Shown one piece after another: positions 12,284 through 26,198 of a stretch of DNA of 64,000 bases. The DNA comes from Metopolophium dirhodum (taxonomy: Eukaryota > Arthropoda > Insecta > Hemiptera > Aphididae), in assembly GCF_019925205.1 (NCBI RefSeq), contig NC_083564.1, positions 8,871,491-8,935,490 of the forward strand, written 5' to 3'. How positions within the stretch are numbered: the stretch's first letter is position 1; the number at the start of each line of letters is the position of its first letter. The translations under genes and the position numbers were made by a program. Below the pieces are notes generated by a model. The model did not search any database, was not told the DNA's origin, and saw nothing but the letters and a program-made list of their open reading frames with translations.

Positions 12284-14765
12284 GTAGTGTAAGCGATGGT
12301 TTAAAAAAAATTCTATGATATCTTATTGAAACAAGGACCAATATAGAAGTCATTTGCGCAGAAGACGATTCCCGTCGCTGCCGTCGTCTTATTTTATGTC
12401 TTAGCGGAATGTTAATATGCGCGACGCACGTATCATTTAATTAAAAACCAAAAATTGGTCTTGCTTTGAATTAAATCCTCATTACGCCTCCACCCACACT
12501 CATTAAACGATATTCCGTTCTAGACATTTTAAAATTAAAAAAAAAAATATTCGCCACTGCGGCACTACTTACCTATGATTGTCTTATAATATCGTTGTGA
12601 CTGTGTTATATTATTATACCTACCTATAGTTTATATTCACAAATAATATCAAAAATCTCATACAGTTAGGTACTATCTTGTAGTAAAAATGTATAACTGC
12701 GTGTAATGAGTAAACGACAGTAACGCGTTATATAATATCGCATATTTTCATAATATTTTTTGATATAATAAAGTGACAGTAGAATAAATGAATTAGAATT
12801 TTTTATGGAAAAATATATTTTATCATAAATCAAATAATTATAAATTGGCTCATATTACAAGGTTTTATGTTTTAACTATCGTGTGATTTTGTACTTTTTT
12901 TCTCTTAGCCATCATTACTCACAACTCACAAATACCAAATTTTTTTTATAATATTAATTTTCTTACTAGTAATTTATTGGTTCAATTTATTTTAATGGTA
13001 ATAGTAGGTAAAGAATTTTATTTTAAATCGTTTTTTTTTAAAAAAAAATTTAATAATTATTTTAAACGAAATGGAAGTGATTAACTTTTAGAATGTCACT
13101 ACAATAATGTTCAACTTTTTTTTTAAGTCAGAATATTAACATTTTTACATTTATTAATAGACAAAAACTACATTTCTGTTTTCATAAAAAATAGAATAAA
13201 AAAGTCTTTTTAAATTAAAAAATAATAATTATACTCACTGCTATTTAGTTTAAGCGAAAACAGTATTTGTTGTGTTTTCAACATAGTGCAAGAATGTTTA
13301 ATTATATATACAAACTAAAAATGCTCTGAAGTATCCTTGACATCTACGTAATTTGTTCTGCATTCTAACAGATATCATTAAAAAGTATATTTACGGTAAG
13401 GTTCATACGATGAAATAAAATCTTAGGAACATTAGCATATATTCTTATATAATAAAATATAATACCTAGAAAAATAGAGAAAAAAAATGTAGCATAATAT
13501 GTGAATTAAAAGCCCGTAGAAAAATACAATTTTAAATACGATTAAATTGAATATGGTTAAATATGATATTACAAGTATCCTCTGAAATAATTGCGTTTTA
13601 ATCGCTATTCTATATCTAAGTTGACGAGTGCATAATAATATTATAACCATAGGTATAATATGTTTCGTGAAATAGCAATTTACAATATTCTATTTATTGA
13701 CTTATTATTGTTATATACCATATGTATGTATACATATATTATAGTCTTATGTCGTATATTATTGCATAATATAATATCTGCTGTTTTAAATGTTTATTTT
13801 CAACATAAAGTTATAAATAATTATGTAAAATATATAATACCGGGAAGTAAGTTAGGGTATTAATTGCACGCGAGTTGTACATAAATACATCATTAAAAAA
13901 AAAAAAAAAAATGGTCGAATCAAAAATAATAACCTAACCTAACCTTATTACAAGCATTTCCAGTCGGACATAATCGAAGTTGCGCGTATTATGCCGAGCA
14001 TTGATGATCGCATCTATATTGCCGTTTACGTTGTTTTATATCCTTTAAGCCCTACCGTGTTTGCTTCGCATTAAAATGCTCACTCGCATTATTAAAACTG
14101 CGTATCTACATGATAAAGGTCTGACCAAGAATAGGACTCCCTGACGTTTTGTTTAGTCAAATGGGAAAACCCCATGAAAACCATGTAAAACACTTGGTAT
14201 ATAGCGGGTTTTTTTTGCAGTCGTCTAAAAAAAAAAATCCCATTAAACCAATAAAATGTATCCAATGTAATTTCATTGCACGACCGTAACGGCCGCAATA
14301 CTGCAATTACCTGTTGTATATACGAACATGTTATTTCCTTACGAAGAAACACTATAAGTACCCACATGCCTACCGACTATGCAAATTCTAGAAATTCGTT
14401 ATGATATTATTATGTTTTGATTATTATTATTGTGTTAATGTATAGGCAATTGATTTTATTTTTATTTACGAAAATTGTAATTTTTTTTTCTAGCTTCTAT
14501 ACCTCCGTAATTCTACGATTGCGTGCTAGTTTTCCATTATTACACTTTCGTCAAAGAAATAATATACTATACGAATGAAACTCGCTTGGGTATATTTAGA
14601 CGCATTATGGGAGGTGTAAATAATTAAGAACTAAATGTCAAAACAAAAAACGCCCAACCCAAAAAATAAACTTAATCTTGGTTCGTGTTCTTAGTTATGC
14701 TGCTCTACACGCAATTATTTATGTTTCGTGGAAAAGTTTAAAGCTTGTATAATTATTTAATATTT
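12284..14765. other. AT-rich intergenic region
   Basis: No gene is supported. It contains long A/T tracts, two CCTAA units at about 13930, and spurious AT-rich open frames at 13432-13650, 13660-13863 and 14092-14367. Confidence 0.45.
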
Positions 14766-15950
14766 AGATTCTGAGCGAAAAGGGGATTGCATAGAATTTA
14801 TTTAAAATGATGTGTGTTTTTGTTTTTGTATCTGTCATCAGTTAGGATCACTTTTGGAGGAGTCAAAATAAAAATGGATTAATTTTTGACTCTCAGGATA
14901 TTTTCTGGTGGTGAATTTGGATCTATAGTTACCTAATTATTTATTAGGTCAAAAGTAAAAACATCCATACTTTTCAATATAGTCGGCAAAAACAAAATTG
15001 GAGAAAACTGGAATTTTTACGCAAAACCAGTTTTTAACAAAAACTATTTTGATTCTGTTTTAATTCCAAAATGAATTAATGCTGTGACTTAAAATCGTTT
15101 TTCTATGTTAACAATATAAATATTATTATAATACAATATATATTTAGCACTATACAGTGTGATTCACCAAGCATCCCATTTTTTCCTTTAATAATCAATT
15201 TATTCAAATTCTGATTTTTTGAATTTTTAAGTATACTCAAAGACCATATTTTAACTCAATGAATTTTTTTGTACTACCTATAAAGAGTATCCTGTGTCGA
15301 TAGAAACTCTGTTTTCAAATGAGAACCCACATTTTTACTGTAAATGATTTAGTTTTAGTGGATAATTTTTTTGATGTACCTACCTAATTCAAAATTCGAA
15401 TGAGTATGGTTTCTATGTTATTAAAATGTTTGTATTAAGAATAATAGTCCTTAGAAATGGGGTTCCGTCAATAAAAAAAATGATTACAAATTATTAATAT
15501 TGATAAATTAATATCAATGACCACAATTTTCAAATTAAAATAGCCCCCATATCTTATAACCCCATTACCATGTACATTTTATCCTTAGAACATAAAGTTA
15601 AATAACTCAAAAGCTACTCGCATGAATTTTAATTTTGATACGTCAAGAATTTCTAAAAAAAATTGACTGCATAATTTATAATTTAACAGGGGTGTTCTTA
15701 TTTTAAGAACAGAAGTTTGTATCACCAAAGAACACTGCTTAAGTAGTACGAAAAATCTCAAGAATTTGTATATTTAAAAATTCAAAAAATCAGATTTTGA
15801 ATAACTGCATTATTGAAGAAAAAAGAGGTGAGCATGCTTGGTGAATCATCCTGTATAGGATGACAGTCTCAGATTCGATTTTTGTACCTTTATACAATGA
15901 TGCATGATTGAATTCAAATTTAACACATAAATTACAGTGACCAACTCAAT
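14766..15950 (-). mobile_element. Family A repeat, copy A4, split by a MITE
   Basis: The left end ATTCTGAGCGAAA plus the text that follows, and the right part (TACAATGAT, GAATTCAAATTTAACAC, TTACAGTGACC), match the two ends of family A in reverse orientation. A 0.7 kb MITE (15151-15857) interrupts the element. It is more diverged than A2 and A3. Confidence 0.55.
15151..15857. mobile_element. MITE family B, copy 1 (about 707 bp)
   Basis: Inverted ends: TATACAGTGTGATTCACCAA then GCATCCC at the left, and the complement of TATACAGGATGATTCACCAA then GCATGC at the right. There is no open reading frame of note. A second copy with the same ends lies in intron 1 of the transferrin gene (31207-31638). 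TA at both ends suggests a Tc1/mariner-type element. Confidence 0.8.
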
Positions 15951-18900
15951 GACTAGACTCATCGGCACTCGGTACTTATTTGTAGCAGAACAAGTTCCCC
16001 GATATTTTTATTTGTATACATTTTTTCGTAACCACACTAATTGATGGGCTGCTTCAAAATGTTCAAGTAGCCTTTAAAAACAGACCGTTAATAATTAATC
16101 TTTCAATATCTAACCTTGAAATTATTCTTTTCAAAATGAAAAATACCGTTTCATAAGTACAATATTCATGCCATTTTTGATTGATTGAATATTTTGTAGT
16201 GTGTGTACACTAAAATTGGAGAACATTAATGCTTCCTTACAAACTATAACCAATAACGTCTTTACGATACTAGAGTTTAAAAAAAAAGTTATAGAACGCT
16301 AACATCTGTATAGGTTAGCACATTATTGAACCTACGCAAAAACTTCTCGTCGTTTTTAATACGGGTTACCTACTTACAATATGCATGATTTTAGACTAGA
16401 TCTCGGTTAGATGAATTCTAAATAATATGTGGCCAACTATTATATTCCTTACATGGAATATATTATGTACGTATTCGAGTTCCTCCCTACTCGATCAAAT
16501 AAACTTTTAACGATTTTGCAATCACTTGTGTTCTCTAACTAGTGCTTTTTCGTGTACTTTTTGAAGTCAACGCTATACCTACCTAGTATACATACTTATC
16601 AAAATATTATGCAACTTGAAACAATCCATGTAACAAGTCACAAATAATGTACTGCATAGTATTAAACTAATTTCAATACATTAAAAATAATATGTATATT
16701 TAAATAAATAATTAACAATACTTATTATTATTATTTTGTTAATATACCTGTCTGTTTATAGGTAGGTACCTAATGCTGGAATATTTTAATTGAATCTTTA
16801 CTGCCAACGAAAATAATATTATAACAATATTTTTTTATCATTGAAGTGTTTTGAATCATTTTTACGATTTACAAAAATACTTGTAATTTTAACGATTAAA
16901 TTTTACATTACTGTCATTTATTTATAGCTTATTTTAGATTCTGAGTTGGGCGATAAAGCCATATTATTATTTACTATAGTAAGGGTATTTATTTTTTTTA
17001 ACTCGTTCTGTGCTTTACAGTTGTTCGAAACACTAATCTATTGATTGAAAATTGAACGCATATTATTATTTTACTTTACATAAATGGGGTCATCCTTTCA
17101 ACAAAAAGTTTAAAGCACACATCCAAAAAAAAAAATTAAATAAAAATAATATTATAGTTTGTGTGGTCTATATACCTATGTCATAATTATGCATATTGCA
17201 TACCTATCCATTAAGTAGGTCGTAGTTACCATAGGTACCTACAGCTTTTACAATGTACTTTTTGATTGATATAACACAGTGATAGGTACCTCGTATCTAC
17301 TTACATTATAATAATTTGTTTTGCATTGGGCTTAATATTTAATGAAAATATTTTTTCAACTGTTTTTGTTGAAAATGTTAACATTGTTAACCTCTGTAGG
17401 TTTTGAAAATGTCAAAATTCTCATTTGTGAGTAGGTACCTAGCTATCTAATTTATAAAATTACCTAACATGACTTAATCAAAAAATGTTTTGTTTTGTAA
17501 ATCTATAGCAGACTATATTTTATGACTATTACAAGACTAGTGACTATTTAAAAGTATACAAAAGTCGTGAATAAAATATTTGTCCACAAGTACTTTGTCT
17601 ATACATAATTTCGTCTTTATCTAAACCGTTTGCCTACCATTAAAACTTTTTTGTTTTATAGAGAATAACAAATTTACAATTATTTTATAATTGTTTTAAA
17701 TAAAATCTCATTATGCATACCTTTAATATTACTAGTATTAAGTGTATTGGTATTTTGTTAATTAAAAACTAACAAGTATAAATTTATAATGTATTATTAT
17801 TTAGTCAGCTGGTATTTGATTTTTGTACAACTATTATAATATTATGAATTGAAAAATAAGTCTATAGATTAAATTTTTTTTTATTCTTCATTCTAACTGA
17901 AACATTTCTCAAAATTGTATGCAGAAATATTTCTACTTACAATTATAAACTTTTAGTTTCAAAACTATTCATGGAAATAAAATAAAACAATATTTTACAT
18001 TTCAAATTTTGTCTCATGTAAATAACTTTATTCAAGTATTTAAAAATTCTGCGTGTGTAATTAAAACGAAAAAATAACAATTAAATCAAATTATTGTGTA
18101 TTTTTTTCTGTGAACTTTTCACACTAATTATAACAAACTGTTTTTAATTTAATTCACTAGTTTAATTTACTGAATTGATAACATGAAATTAAGAATGATA
18201 AAATTATGAAAAAACAAATAAGTTACCGTGTATAGTGCCTATATTACATTAAAACAATATAAATATACTATAGTAATATCATAAATATTATTTTAAAGCG
18301 TGAAAAAATATTTTTAAATAGATATCTAACTTGAAAAAACTGGATCAAACCTATAACGTAGAAAATACCGATATTGTTAATTTTCCCTTTATAAAATTTA
18401 AACCATTCAATCCTTACTAATATAATTATAATTATTACTTGCCGGCTCGTTGTTATCCAAGTTTGAAGAGTAGACCAATATTTTTTTTTCCATTTAATAA
18501 ATAACTAAAGAGAAGACCTAGCTGGAGTTTCCCAAATTTTGTATTTCGACAATATCGGTGTTTTGAGTAAATATATACTTTCACTACCGTTATAATCTTA
18601 GCCGGAAATAAGACCATTTTCTGTCAAAATAGAAAAAAATAAAAAAAATTTTCAACCAAAATAATTTACAGTGAACCAGTAGTTTTTGTACATATAATAT
18701 ATTACAATTTAATGGTTTTATGCATAAAAACAAAAGGAATTTGTTTTTATATAAAGTTTAGTTTTAGTATACAATAACTTTATACGATGACTTAATTTTC
18801 CAACTTTTACGTACCTAGGTCTACGCACAAATGTAAAATGCATCTAATATGTATTTTAGACATCTTGAATTATGATGTTTTTATATGAGCATTCTGACAT

Positions 18901-19549
18901 AATTCAACTATACAAACACATGGATATATATAGTAAACATTTCAAATCAAAAAATTATTATTTGATTATCTACGATGTTTAAGTGCTTAGTTAATAAATA
19001 AAAACAAAATAGTTTGCAAGTTGTACATTCGTGTTTTTTTTATGGTACAATTGGGAAAAACTGCTAAAACAGTGATGCTCGGAATTTTTTTAGAAAGAAA
19101 AAAAAACAATTGCTTTCAGATTTAATATGACAGCACACCCACCCTTTCGGTCTACCAAAACAGTGCCTAGCCTACCCAACAAAACAATTAATGTTCATTT
19201 TTAATCTTTTTTTATACAATCTATTCTTCGTACTATCTAGTTGTTAATAAATATTACTTGGTAAAAAAACTTCTGTGGTATTATTTTATTTGTATGTTAA
19301 ATTTTATCGTATTTATAAAACAAGTTTAAAAAAAGGAGGCAACTTTATTACTATGTGATGATTTAGATTAATTTTTAATCTAGACAGTCGATTTTAAAAT
19401 GTAAAATACTGAGAGCTAATTACTTTGGCGCAATAATTATTACAAAAGGTAATTTAACAGCAAAAATGTATTCACATTATGTAATTATGTATAGATAATT
19501 TATTATAGAGGATATATTAGGTAAATGTTATAAAAATATCATTTAAAAA
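15951..19549. other. AT-rich intergenic region
   Basis: No gene, RNA or complete element is recognised; there are many short A/T tracts and TAGGTACCTA-like words. Confidence 0.45.
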
Positions 19550-20642
19550 AAAGGTGGGTAAGTGGATGTCGCTCTGTTCTACAGTAGGTTACAAGTGGGT
19601 CACTGTAATGGATGGTGTTAAATTTGAATTTAATAATATAATATCATTGTATAAGAAAAACGATTCTGAGTGAAAACGGTCAGTCAGCCTATGGCGTATT
19701 ACTAATATATTTGATGATATTATTGTGAATAAAGTAATTTATATATAACCTATTTACGTGGAACATTGTTTTAAATTTTCAATCCTTAGCTTTAAAAGTT
19801 GAACATTTTATACATTTTTAACTACAAAAAGATTATTAAAATTTAAATTTGATACATTTTGTCAAAATTCGAACTTTAAATCCTTATAAAAAAAAATTGT
19901 GCCTTTATATTTTTAATATTTTTCAACTGCTATTGTAAAAATATCAGAAGCCTTGCACTCAATTTTCACGCTTTTTTACCCAACAAATAAAATGTTATTG
20001 ATATTTATAGAAAAAAAAAACAAAAACTAAAAAAATTGAAAACTGACAATGTCCGTAAACAGCTCAAAAAGAGTCAAATTATTTTCAAAATTTTATCGTG
20101 TTTAAATGCTAATATAAACATTCAGTGAAATTTTCAAGTATCTACAGTTATACGTTTTTTAATTACAACAAAATAAGGAAATCGTTACACGAGAAATCGA
20201 GTGAATTTTTAAAAAACCTAATATATCAAAACCTGATAGTTGTATACTTGTATAACCTAATTAGTTCAAAACAAATCAAAATATTTTGAAAATTGTATCG
20301 TGTATAGAAAATGTAAATATAAATGACCAATGAAAATTGTATGTGTATACGTTCATTTGTTTTAGAGTTACACCAAAAACCAAAATCGATTTTGCGTAAA
20401 AATTACCATTTTTCCTTAATGTTTCATTTGTTTTTCACGGCGCCTTTGAAAGCTACTAGGAAATTTTTACTTTTGACCCCCCAAAGTACCAACTAGATTC
20501 ACTTTTCTGTCAGAAAAAAATACTGTTGAAGAAAATCTAAGCATTTTTACTGTCCTAAAAGGTGATGACAGACACAAAAATAAAAAAAAAACACACATCA
20601 TTGTAAAATCAATACATTCATCGTTCCACTCAGAATCTAAAA
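19550..20642 (+). mobile_element. Family A repeat, copy A3 (best-defined ends)
   Basis: The 5' end is AAGGTGGGTAAGTGGATGTC and the 3' end is CCACTCAGAATCTAAAATG. About 110 bp inside the 5' end lies GATTCTGAGTG, the inverted copy of the 3' terminal CACTCAGAATC, so the element has one extra block outside its inverted repeat. No protein is encoded. It is nearly identical to A2 over the shared part, suggesting recent movement or a shared duplication. Confidence 0.7.
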
Positions 20643-22159
20643 TGTTTTTTTAAAATATTATTGAAAAATGATTTGAATATTTTTAGATAGACGAAAACAA
20701 TGTTTTATTTCGACTTAAATTAACTAAATAACCTACATTAACCTACATTGGATATATTGTTTAACTATTTTATATTTCATTAGCTATGCTTATCATAGTA
20801 TAACTATGAAATTATAGCAGTAAATAAAATTTAATAAATTGCATACCTAGGTATATAATAATATTATTATGCTGTAGGTAGCAGAGGATACTGCTATAAA
20901 TTAAACAATATAATACAGTTTTAAAGTGAAAAATAATAAATTTCGTCTCAGGAGTAATTTTTTTACCTAATCAAATTCAACTCTCTTAAAGTAATTTACG
21001 TTAGTATACAGTGAGAGTAACTTACAGTGTCCAAAAAGACAGTTTATTAATCAGAAAATATATTGAAAAATACAAAACGGTAAATCGTACTTTAGTGGCA
21101 GGGGTAGAAGATGAATGTGAAAGTATATTGGATAATTTTATGGTAAAATGAAAAAAACGAATACAAATAAAGAACAAAAGGATTTTAAGTTTTAACAAGT
21201 TCTCAAAATGTTAAGAAATGTTAAATAACTGAGGTTCATAAAAAAAAATTAAAACTAAAAAATAAATAAAAAAAAAACAATAATATTCGATCAATCAAAC
21301 GATAGAGATAAAGTTACTAGATATTATAGTATTCTCAATATTGTTCCCTAAAGAATTTTAATTAAAAATGTACAGGGTATAGAATAAAGAAAAGCCACTT
21401 CGTCAGCGTGACGTATAGTGATTCGGCCGAGCATGACCCAAACATCAAAATGATGAATAGTCTTTATATTAAAGGGACTAGGATTCGTTGTGGAAATAGT
21501 AATTTATTGAAGTCCTTGTGTACCACCGCTGTCTGTAGTACTTTCCATGGTATAGGTTCTGCTTTTTCAATAAATTGCTTGCCAACGGCCGTGTCATCAA
21601 TATTACCTCATTCTTGTATTGTCATTTAGGTAGGTACCTAACCTACTCCTGTTGCTGGTTTTGATGTACCCACCCATGTAGGTACTATAAAGCCTCTCTA
21701 TTGCTTTTATTCATTAAACGGCCACTATGTAGTATAAATATCAGTTAACTTGTTCGTTTTCTTGTCAGCAGGTATAGGTAGGCAATTTGTTGGTTTCTGG
21801 TGGCCACTCGTCAGAATACATGCCTATGTCATTGGCCGTTGACCCTATTGAGTCGCAGTAGGTAAGGCATATATGCCGTTCGCACAAAGCGGCGTCAAAG
21901 TTTTTTCCGAACACTAATATAATAATCTCGAGTTCAATCCGCGTGCAAAACTGTACAAGTTTAATAAAAAAAATGGTTTTATTGTTTGTCTCCCAATTCT
22001 ACACACGTGATACGAGTACACAACTTGATTCCGTACTATATACAATAACTTACCGCGGACTTCAATTCAGTAGCTGGTGATGCGCAGATGTGTTTTAATA
22101 TGTAATACCTATGTAGGTAGGTAGGTAGGTAAATAGGTAGGTAGGTAGAAAGGTATTCT
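20643..22159. other. Intergenic region, partly less AT-rich
   Basis: 21370-22100 is richer in G and C than its surroundings and contains a TATAAATA word at about 21734, but the open frame at 21408-21629 (73 codons) has no recognisable motif. No gene is supported. Confidence 0.4.
22112..22152. repeat. (GTAG)n tetranucleotide repeat
   Basis: About ten GTAG units with one interruption (GTAAATA). Confidence 0.9.
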
Positions 22160-22860
22160 AAATTATTTGGTATTCGGACATTTCCCCCCCCCCCCATAAA
22201 TTTTTGGATGCGGACATTTTCCCCCCGTTTTTTTTGTTTTTTTATTTTTAATTATTTACCTTTGAATATAAAATAATTATTTTTAACGCATATTTTTTAG
22301 CTTTTGTTCATATTTATTTTTTTTATTTTTGTAAAAACTGTACGTTAACTAAATAATCTTTAATCTTAATTTCAATAAAAAAATAATAAATAATATTTAA
22401 AACAAGTTAAGTAAAAATATAATTTTAAATAAAAGATTGTCTAAATAATATAATATAGTACAATACAGCTGGCCAAAAAATCCGACGTTAAAATAAAAAA
22501 CGATTGTATAGACAAAATATAATTAATAGCTAATACAATTGGCCAAAAAATACTACTATTTTACTTTTATTTAAAACTATATTTTTACTCAACTTGTTTT
22601 AAATATTATTTATTATTTTTTATTGAAATTAAGATTAAAGATTTTTAGTTAATGTACAGTTTTTACAAAAATAAAAAAAAATTATTATGAACAAAAGGTA
22701 AAAAATATATGTTAAAAATAATAATTTTATATTCGAATGTAAATAATTAAAAATAAAGAAAACAAAACAAAAACGGGGGGGAAATGTCCGCATTCAATAA
22801 TTTATCGGGGGAAATGTCCTACTACGCCAAAAACATCCGGAGGGAAAATATCCGCCATTA
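22160..22860. mobile_element. Long-arm foldback element (about 700 bp)
   Basis: Two arms of roughly 300 bp are inverted copies of each other: the left arm runs from about 22171 to 22430 and the right arm from about 22560 to 22815, around an AT-rich centre that itself has GGCCAAAAAATCC-like words. Both ends carry repeated copies of GCGGACATTTTCCCCCCG-type sequence, two at the left and three at the right. There is no coding capacity. A transcript crossing it would fold into one long hairpin. Confidence 0.75.
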
Positions 22861-23820
22861 AATTATTAGGTATCTAATTTGAATTCTCGGTGAAACTATA
22901 GGTAAGTCATTATGATTTATAGCACATATTAGGTTTAAGTACCTAACTATATATACATTATACTTACATATCTAAATGGCTAAATATAATTCAATTAAGT
23001 TTTTAAAACATTATTAATATTATATTATGTAATATAATATAAAACTAAACATTATATAATAGAATTTGGCAATTGATATATTATTATCAATTATTATATA
23101 TTATATTATATACTTATTATAGATATTTGATTATTTCCTTACAATGATTTACTGCGGATGATAATATTATCGGACTGCAATTTTATCAGCTGGATTATGC
23201 ATGGTCAGAGTGAGAATTTCTTGTGTAATATAAGAAGCAACCCATCATATTCGTTTACTGTATGAACGGTAATCCCATTCATTTTCGTCTTTATTGTTAT
23301 CACCTCAGCCGGCCAAAGTCCATACGAGGTCAAGATCCGTACGACAACATTAGTTTCATCCGGGATGAAACTACCCGTGTAATCCGATCTCCGATTCGAA
23401 ATAATCTGTCACGCCATTCGCTATTGGTCAAATTCTCGGAGAAAAATCCATTTTTGGTTTAGGTAGGTATAACTTATTACATAGTTATGTAACATAATAT
23501 TATGATGGTTTAAGAGGGATATAGTAATAATAATTTTTCGAAATGAAAGGTAATCATTATAATTTTTTGTATTGCCGATAGGCTATAATACGAAGTCACC
23601 TTACCCATAAATATTACGCACCTACCGATTATTATACAAAAAGTGGTGTACAAAGAATATTCTGGCAAGTATATAATTCTAACCCTATCCAGATTAAGTA
23701 GCTCTAATGTAAGTTGAATAGTTTAAAGATAAAATACAATAAATGTAAATTCAAAACTATAGTAGGTGCTTGTTAAAACTTACCAATAGCAATAGCTGGT
23801 ATCAATTTATAATTTGTTTT
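22861..23820. other. AT-rich spacer
   Basis: No gene is seen. A 66-codon frame at 23262-23462 lies in less AT-rich sequence but shows no motif. Confidence 0.4.
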
Positions 23821-25120
23821 AGATTTAGAGAGGAGCGGTGCGGTGATTTTACAATAATGTGTTTTTTATTTTTGTTTTTGTATCTGTGTACACGATAAAT
23901 AGTCAAAATAATGCTTTAATTTTCAACTTCAGTATCTTCTTCGATGGGAAAGTGAATCTAGTTGGTGCATTAAGGAGGTCAACATTCCCAAGTGTTTTCA
24001 AAAGCGCCGGGAAAAACAAAAGAAATTAAAGAAAAACGGGAATTTTTACTCAAAATCGGTTTTTGACTAAATCCTTGTATTTGGTTTTGTGTTAACTTTA
24101 AAACAAATGACCCTGGATACATGAAATGTTCACTGAATGTTTATATACACCATAATAAAACTTTCAAAATATTTTTACTTGCTTTGAGCTATTTACGGAT
24201 ATTTTGAGTTTACATGTCTTTTAGTTTTTTTTCTATGAATGTCAATAAATAGATAAGTTTAATTCGTTGGGGCAAAAAGCTTGAAAATGTAATACAAGGC
24301 TCTTAATATATTTTTACAATGACATTTGAAAAATATTAAAAATCCATATTCACAATTTTATTTATCCGCATTTAAAGTTTAAATCTTGACAAAATATGTA
24401 AAAATCATGAAAACTTGCAAAATATTTTGAGATAGAAATTCATTAAAATTTTTCTTATTAAATCTAAGATTTGAAAATGTAATACAAGATTCCTCATAGG
24501 TATCTATGTCCACCTTTATCAAAAAAAAAAATATACACCGGAAAGTCAAATTAAACTTTTGTAATCGTTTGAAGTTCAACAAGTATATAACATTCGATAT
24601 TCACACTCCATTTCTTATGTAACGATTATCTTATTTTATTGTACCTAATTCAAAAACGAATAGCTGTAGATACTTGAAATTTACACCACATGTTTATTTT
24701 ATCAATTAATATACTTAATAAAGTTTTCAAAATATTTTGACTCGTTTTAAGCTGTTAACAGACATTGAAATTTTTTTGTTTTTTTATAAATGTCAATAAC
24801 ATTGTATTTGTTGGGTCAAAAAGCATGACAATTTAATACAAGGCTCTTGATATATTGTTACAATAGCAGTTGAAAAATACTAAAAATACAGATATATTTT
24901 TTTTAACAAGCATTGAAAGTTCGATTTTTGACAAAATGTATCAAGTTTAAATTTTTTTTATATAAAAAACGTTGTTTATTTAGTGAAAATGTTTAATCTA
25001 TATGCAATAAATGGTAGGTACAATAAGTAAATGAGTGATATAATGAATATAAAATAAGGCGGTGCAAAATACATTGAATACAACTTTACTAGTACACTTT
25101 GTACAGCAGAACGACATCCA
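23821..25120 (-). mobile_element. Family A repeat, copy A5 (long form, diverged)
   Basis: Reverse-oriented copy. Its 3' end is near TAGATTTAGAGAGGAGCG (23821), and its 5' block with TTTGTACAGCAGAACGACAT lies near 25090-25110. Like A1 it contains two diverged copies of an internal unit of about 540 bp (compare 24270-24310 with 24795-24845). Confidence 0.6.
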
Positions 25121-26198
25121 TAATTGTACTTACCCGCTTACTCATAACATGCACAATTATGTTAAAACATAAGAAAAAAGATAATCTTACCTTTCAATTA
25201 ATTTAATTTAATAATACGCCAATTCAATCTAATTTTAAAAGAAACAGAGTATAATGGATTATTGTGAGCGTACAAAATTAGTAATACTGTACGTTTGTAA
25301 GACGGAAACTACAAACGCTGGTGTGGCGTCCTCTTAATTTTATTGACGTCCTCCTTTCCGCTGTATGGCATAAACAATATTGAATAGATCTGAAGTCTGA
25401 ACCTCGGAGAAATATAGAAACGGACCGGCGCGCCCAATTGAGGTTATACTTTTGTTTGCCCGAGTTTATTTCTAATTATCGATAATCGATGTTATAACAT
25501 ATTATACTATAATCAATGGTAATATATTATTATATATATATTTATTCTAGCGTCGTACATTGTATTATTATATTACTAAATTATGTTTCAATATAATTCA
25601 ATAACATAATTATCTATATTTTCATGAAACGTTGAACTATAATACATTTTTGAAGCTAATAAAAATAAAATATACACAAATAGTTCATATAATATGGAGG
25701 TCCTTTGAATATGAGTCCCTGCCATCTTTTAGAAATATTTATGTACCTACCTAGTTATACCTATTTTTAATATATATATACGTGGTTACCTACACTATAG
25801 ATATTCCGACATTCCGTTAAGGCGTTAAATTCGTTTAAGTTTTTAAGTACCTATGCCCTATGGGTAATTGTTAAAATACCATTATATCCCACAGTAGTCT
25901 TTATCAATATACTTAAACGATTTTGAACCATCCTGATAGTAGTGTAAGTAGTTATAGGATTTATGTATGTTTAGCTATTTATTTATAATCATATAGATGG
26001 GTAAAATACTAATTACTTATAATAGCAATAATATACAAACTTCGTGTGAAACAAAAAATAATAAAAGTACCAATTAATTTATAGAAACTAAATCACATTT
26101 CATATTTGCATGTAAAACGCACATCTACATTTTATTATTATTGAACTGGACAATTGATTTTGAATATACAACATTATTTTTTATATGATTTGGTAACA
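25121..26198. other. Spacer downstream of MRPS18C
   Basis: No coding region is seen. It contains a GC-richer patch (25300-25450) and a perfect TATCGATA octamer at 25477-25484. TTTATT at 26131-26136 reads AATAAA on the minus strand, 63 bases past the MRPS18C stop. Confidence 0.4.
26131..26136 (-). terminator. Putative polyadenylation signal of MRPS18C-like gene
   Basis: AATAAA on the minus strand about 63 bases downstream of the stop codon, a suitable position for 3' end formation. Confidence 0.5.

Noticed and set aside
13931..13950. Telomere-like CCTAA repeats (also at about 36090)
   Set aside because: Only two or three units; too short to be an interstitial telomere array and expected by chance in this sequence.
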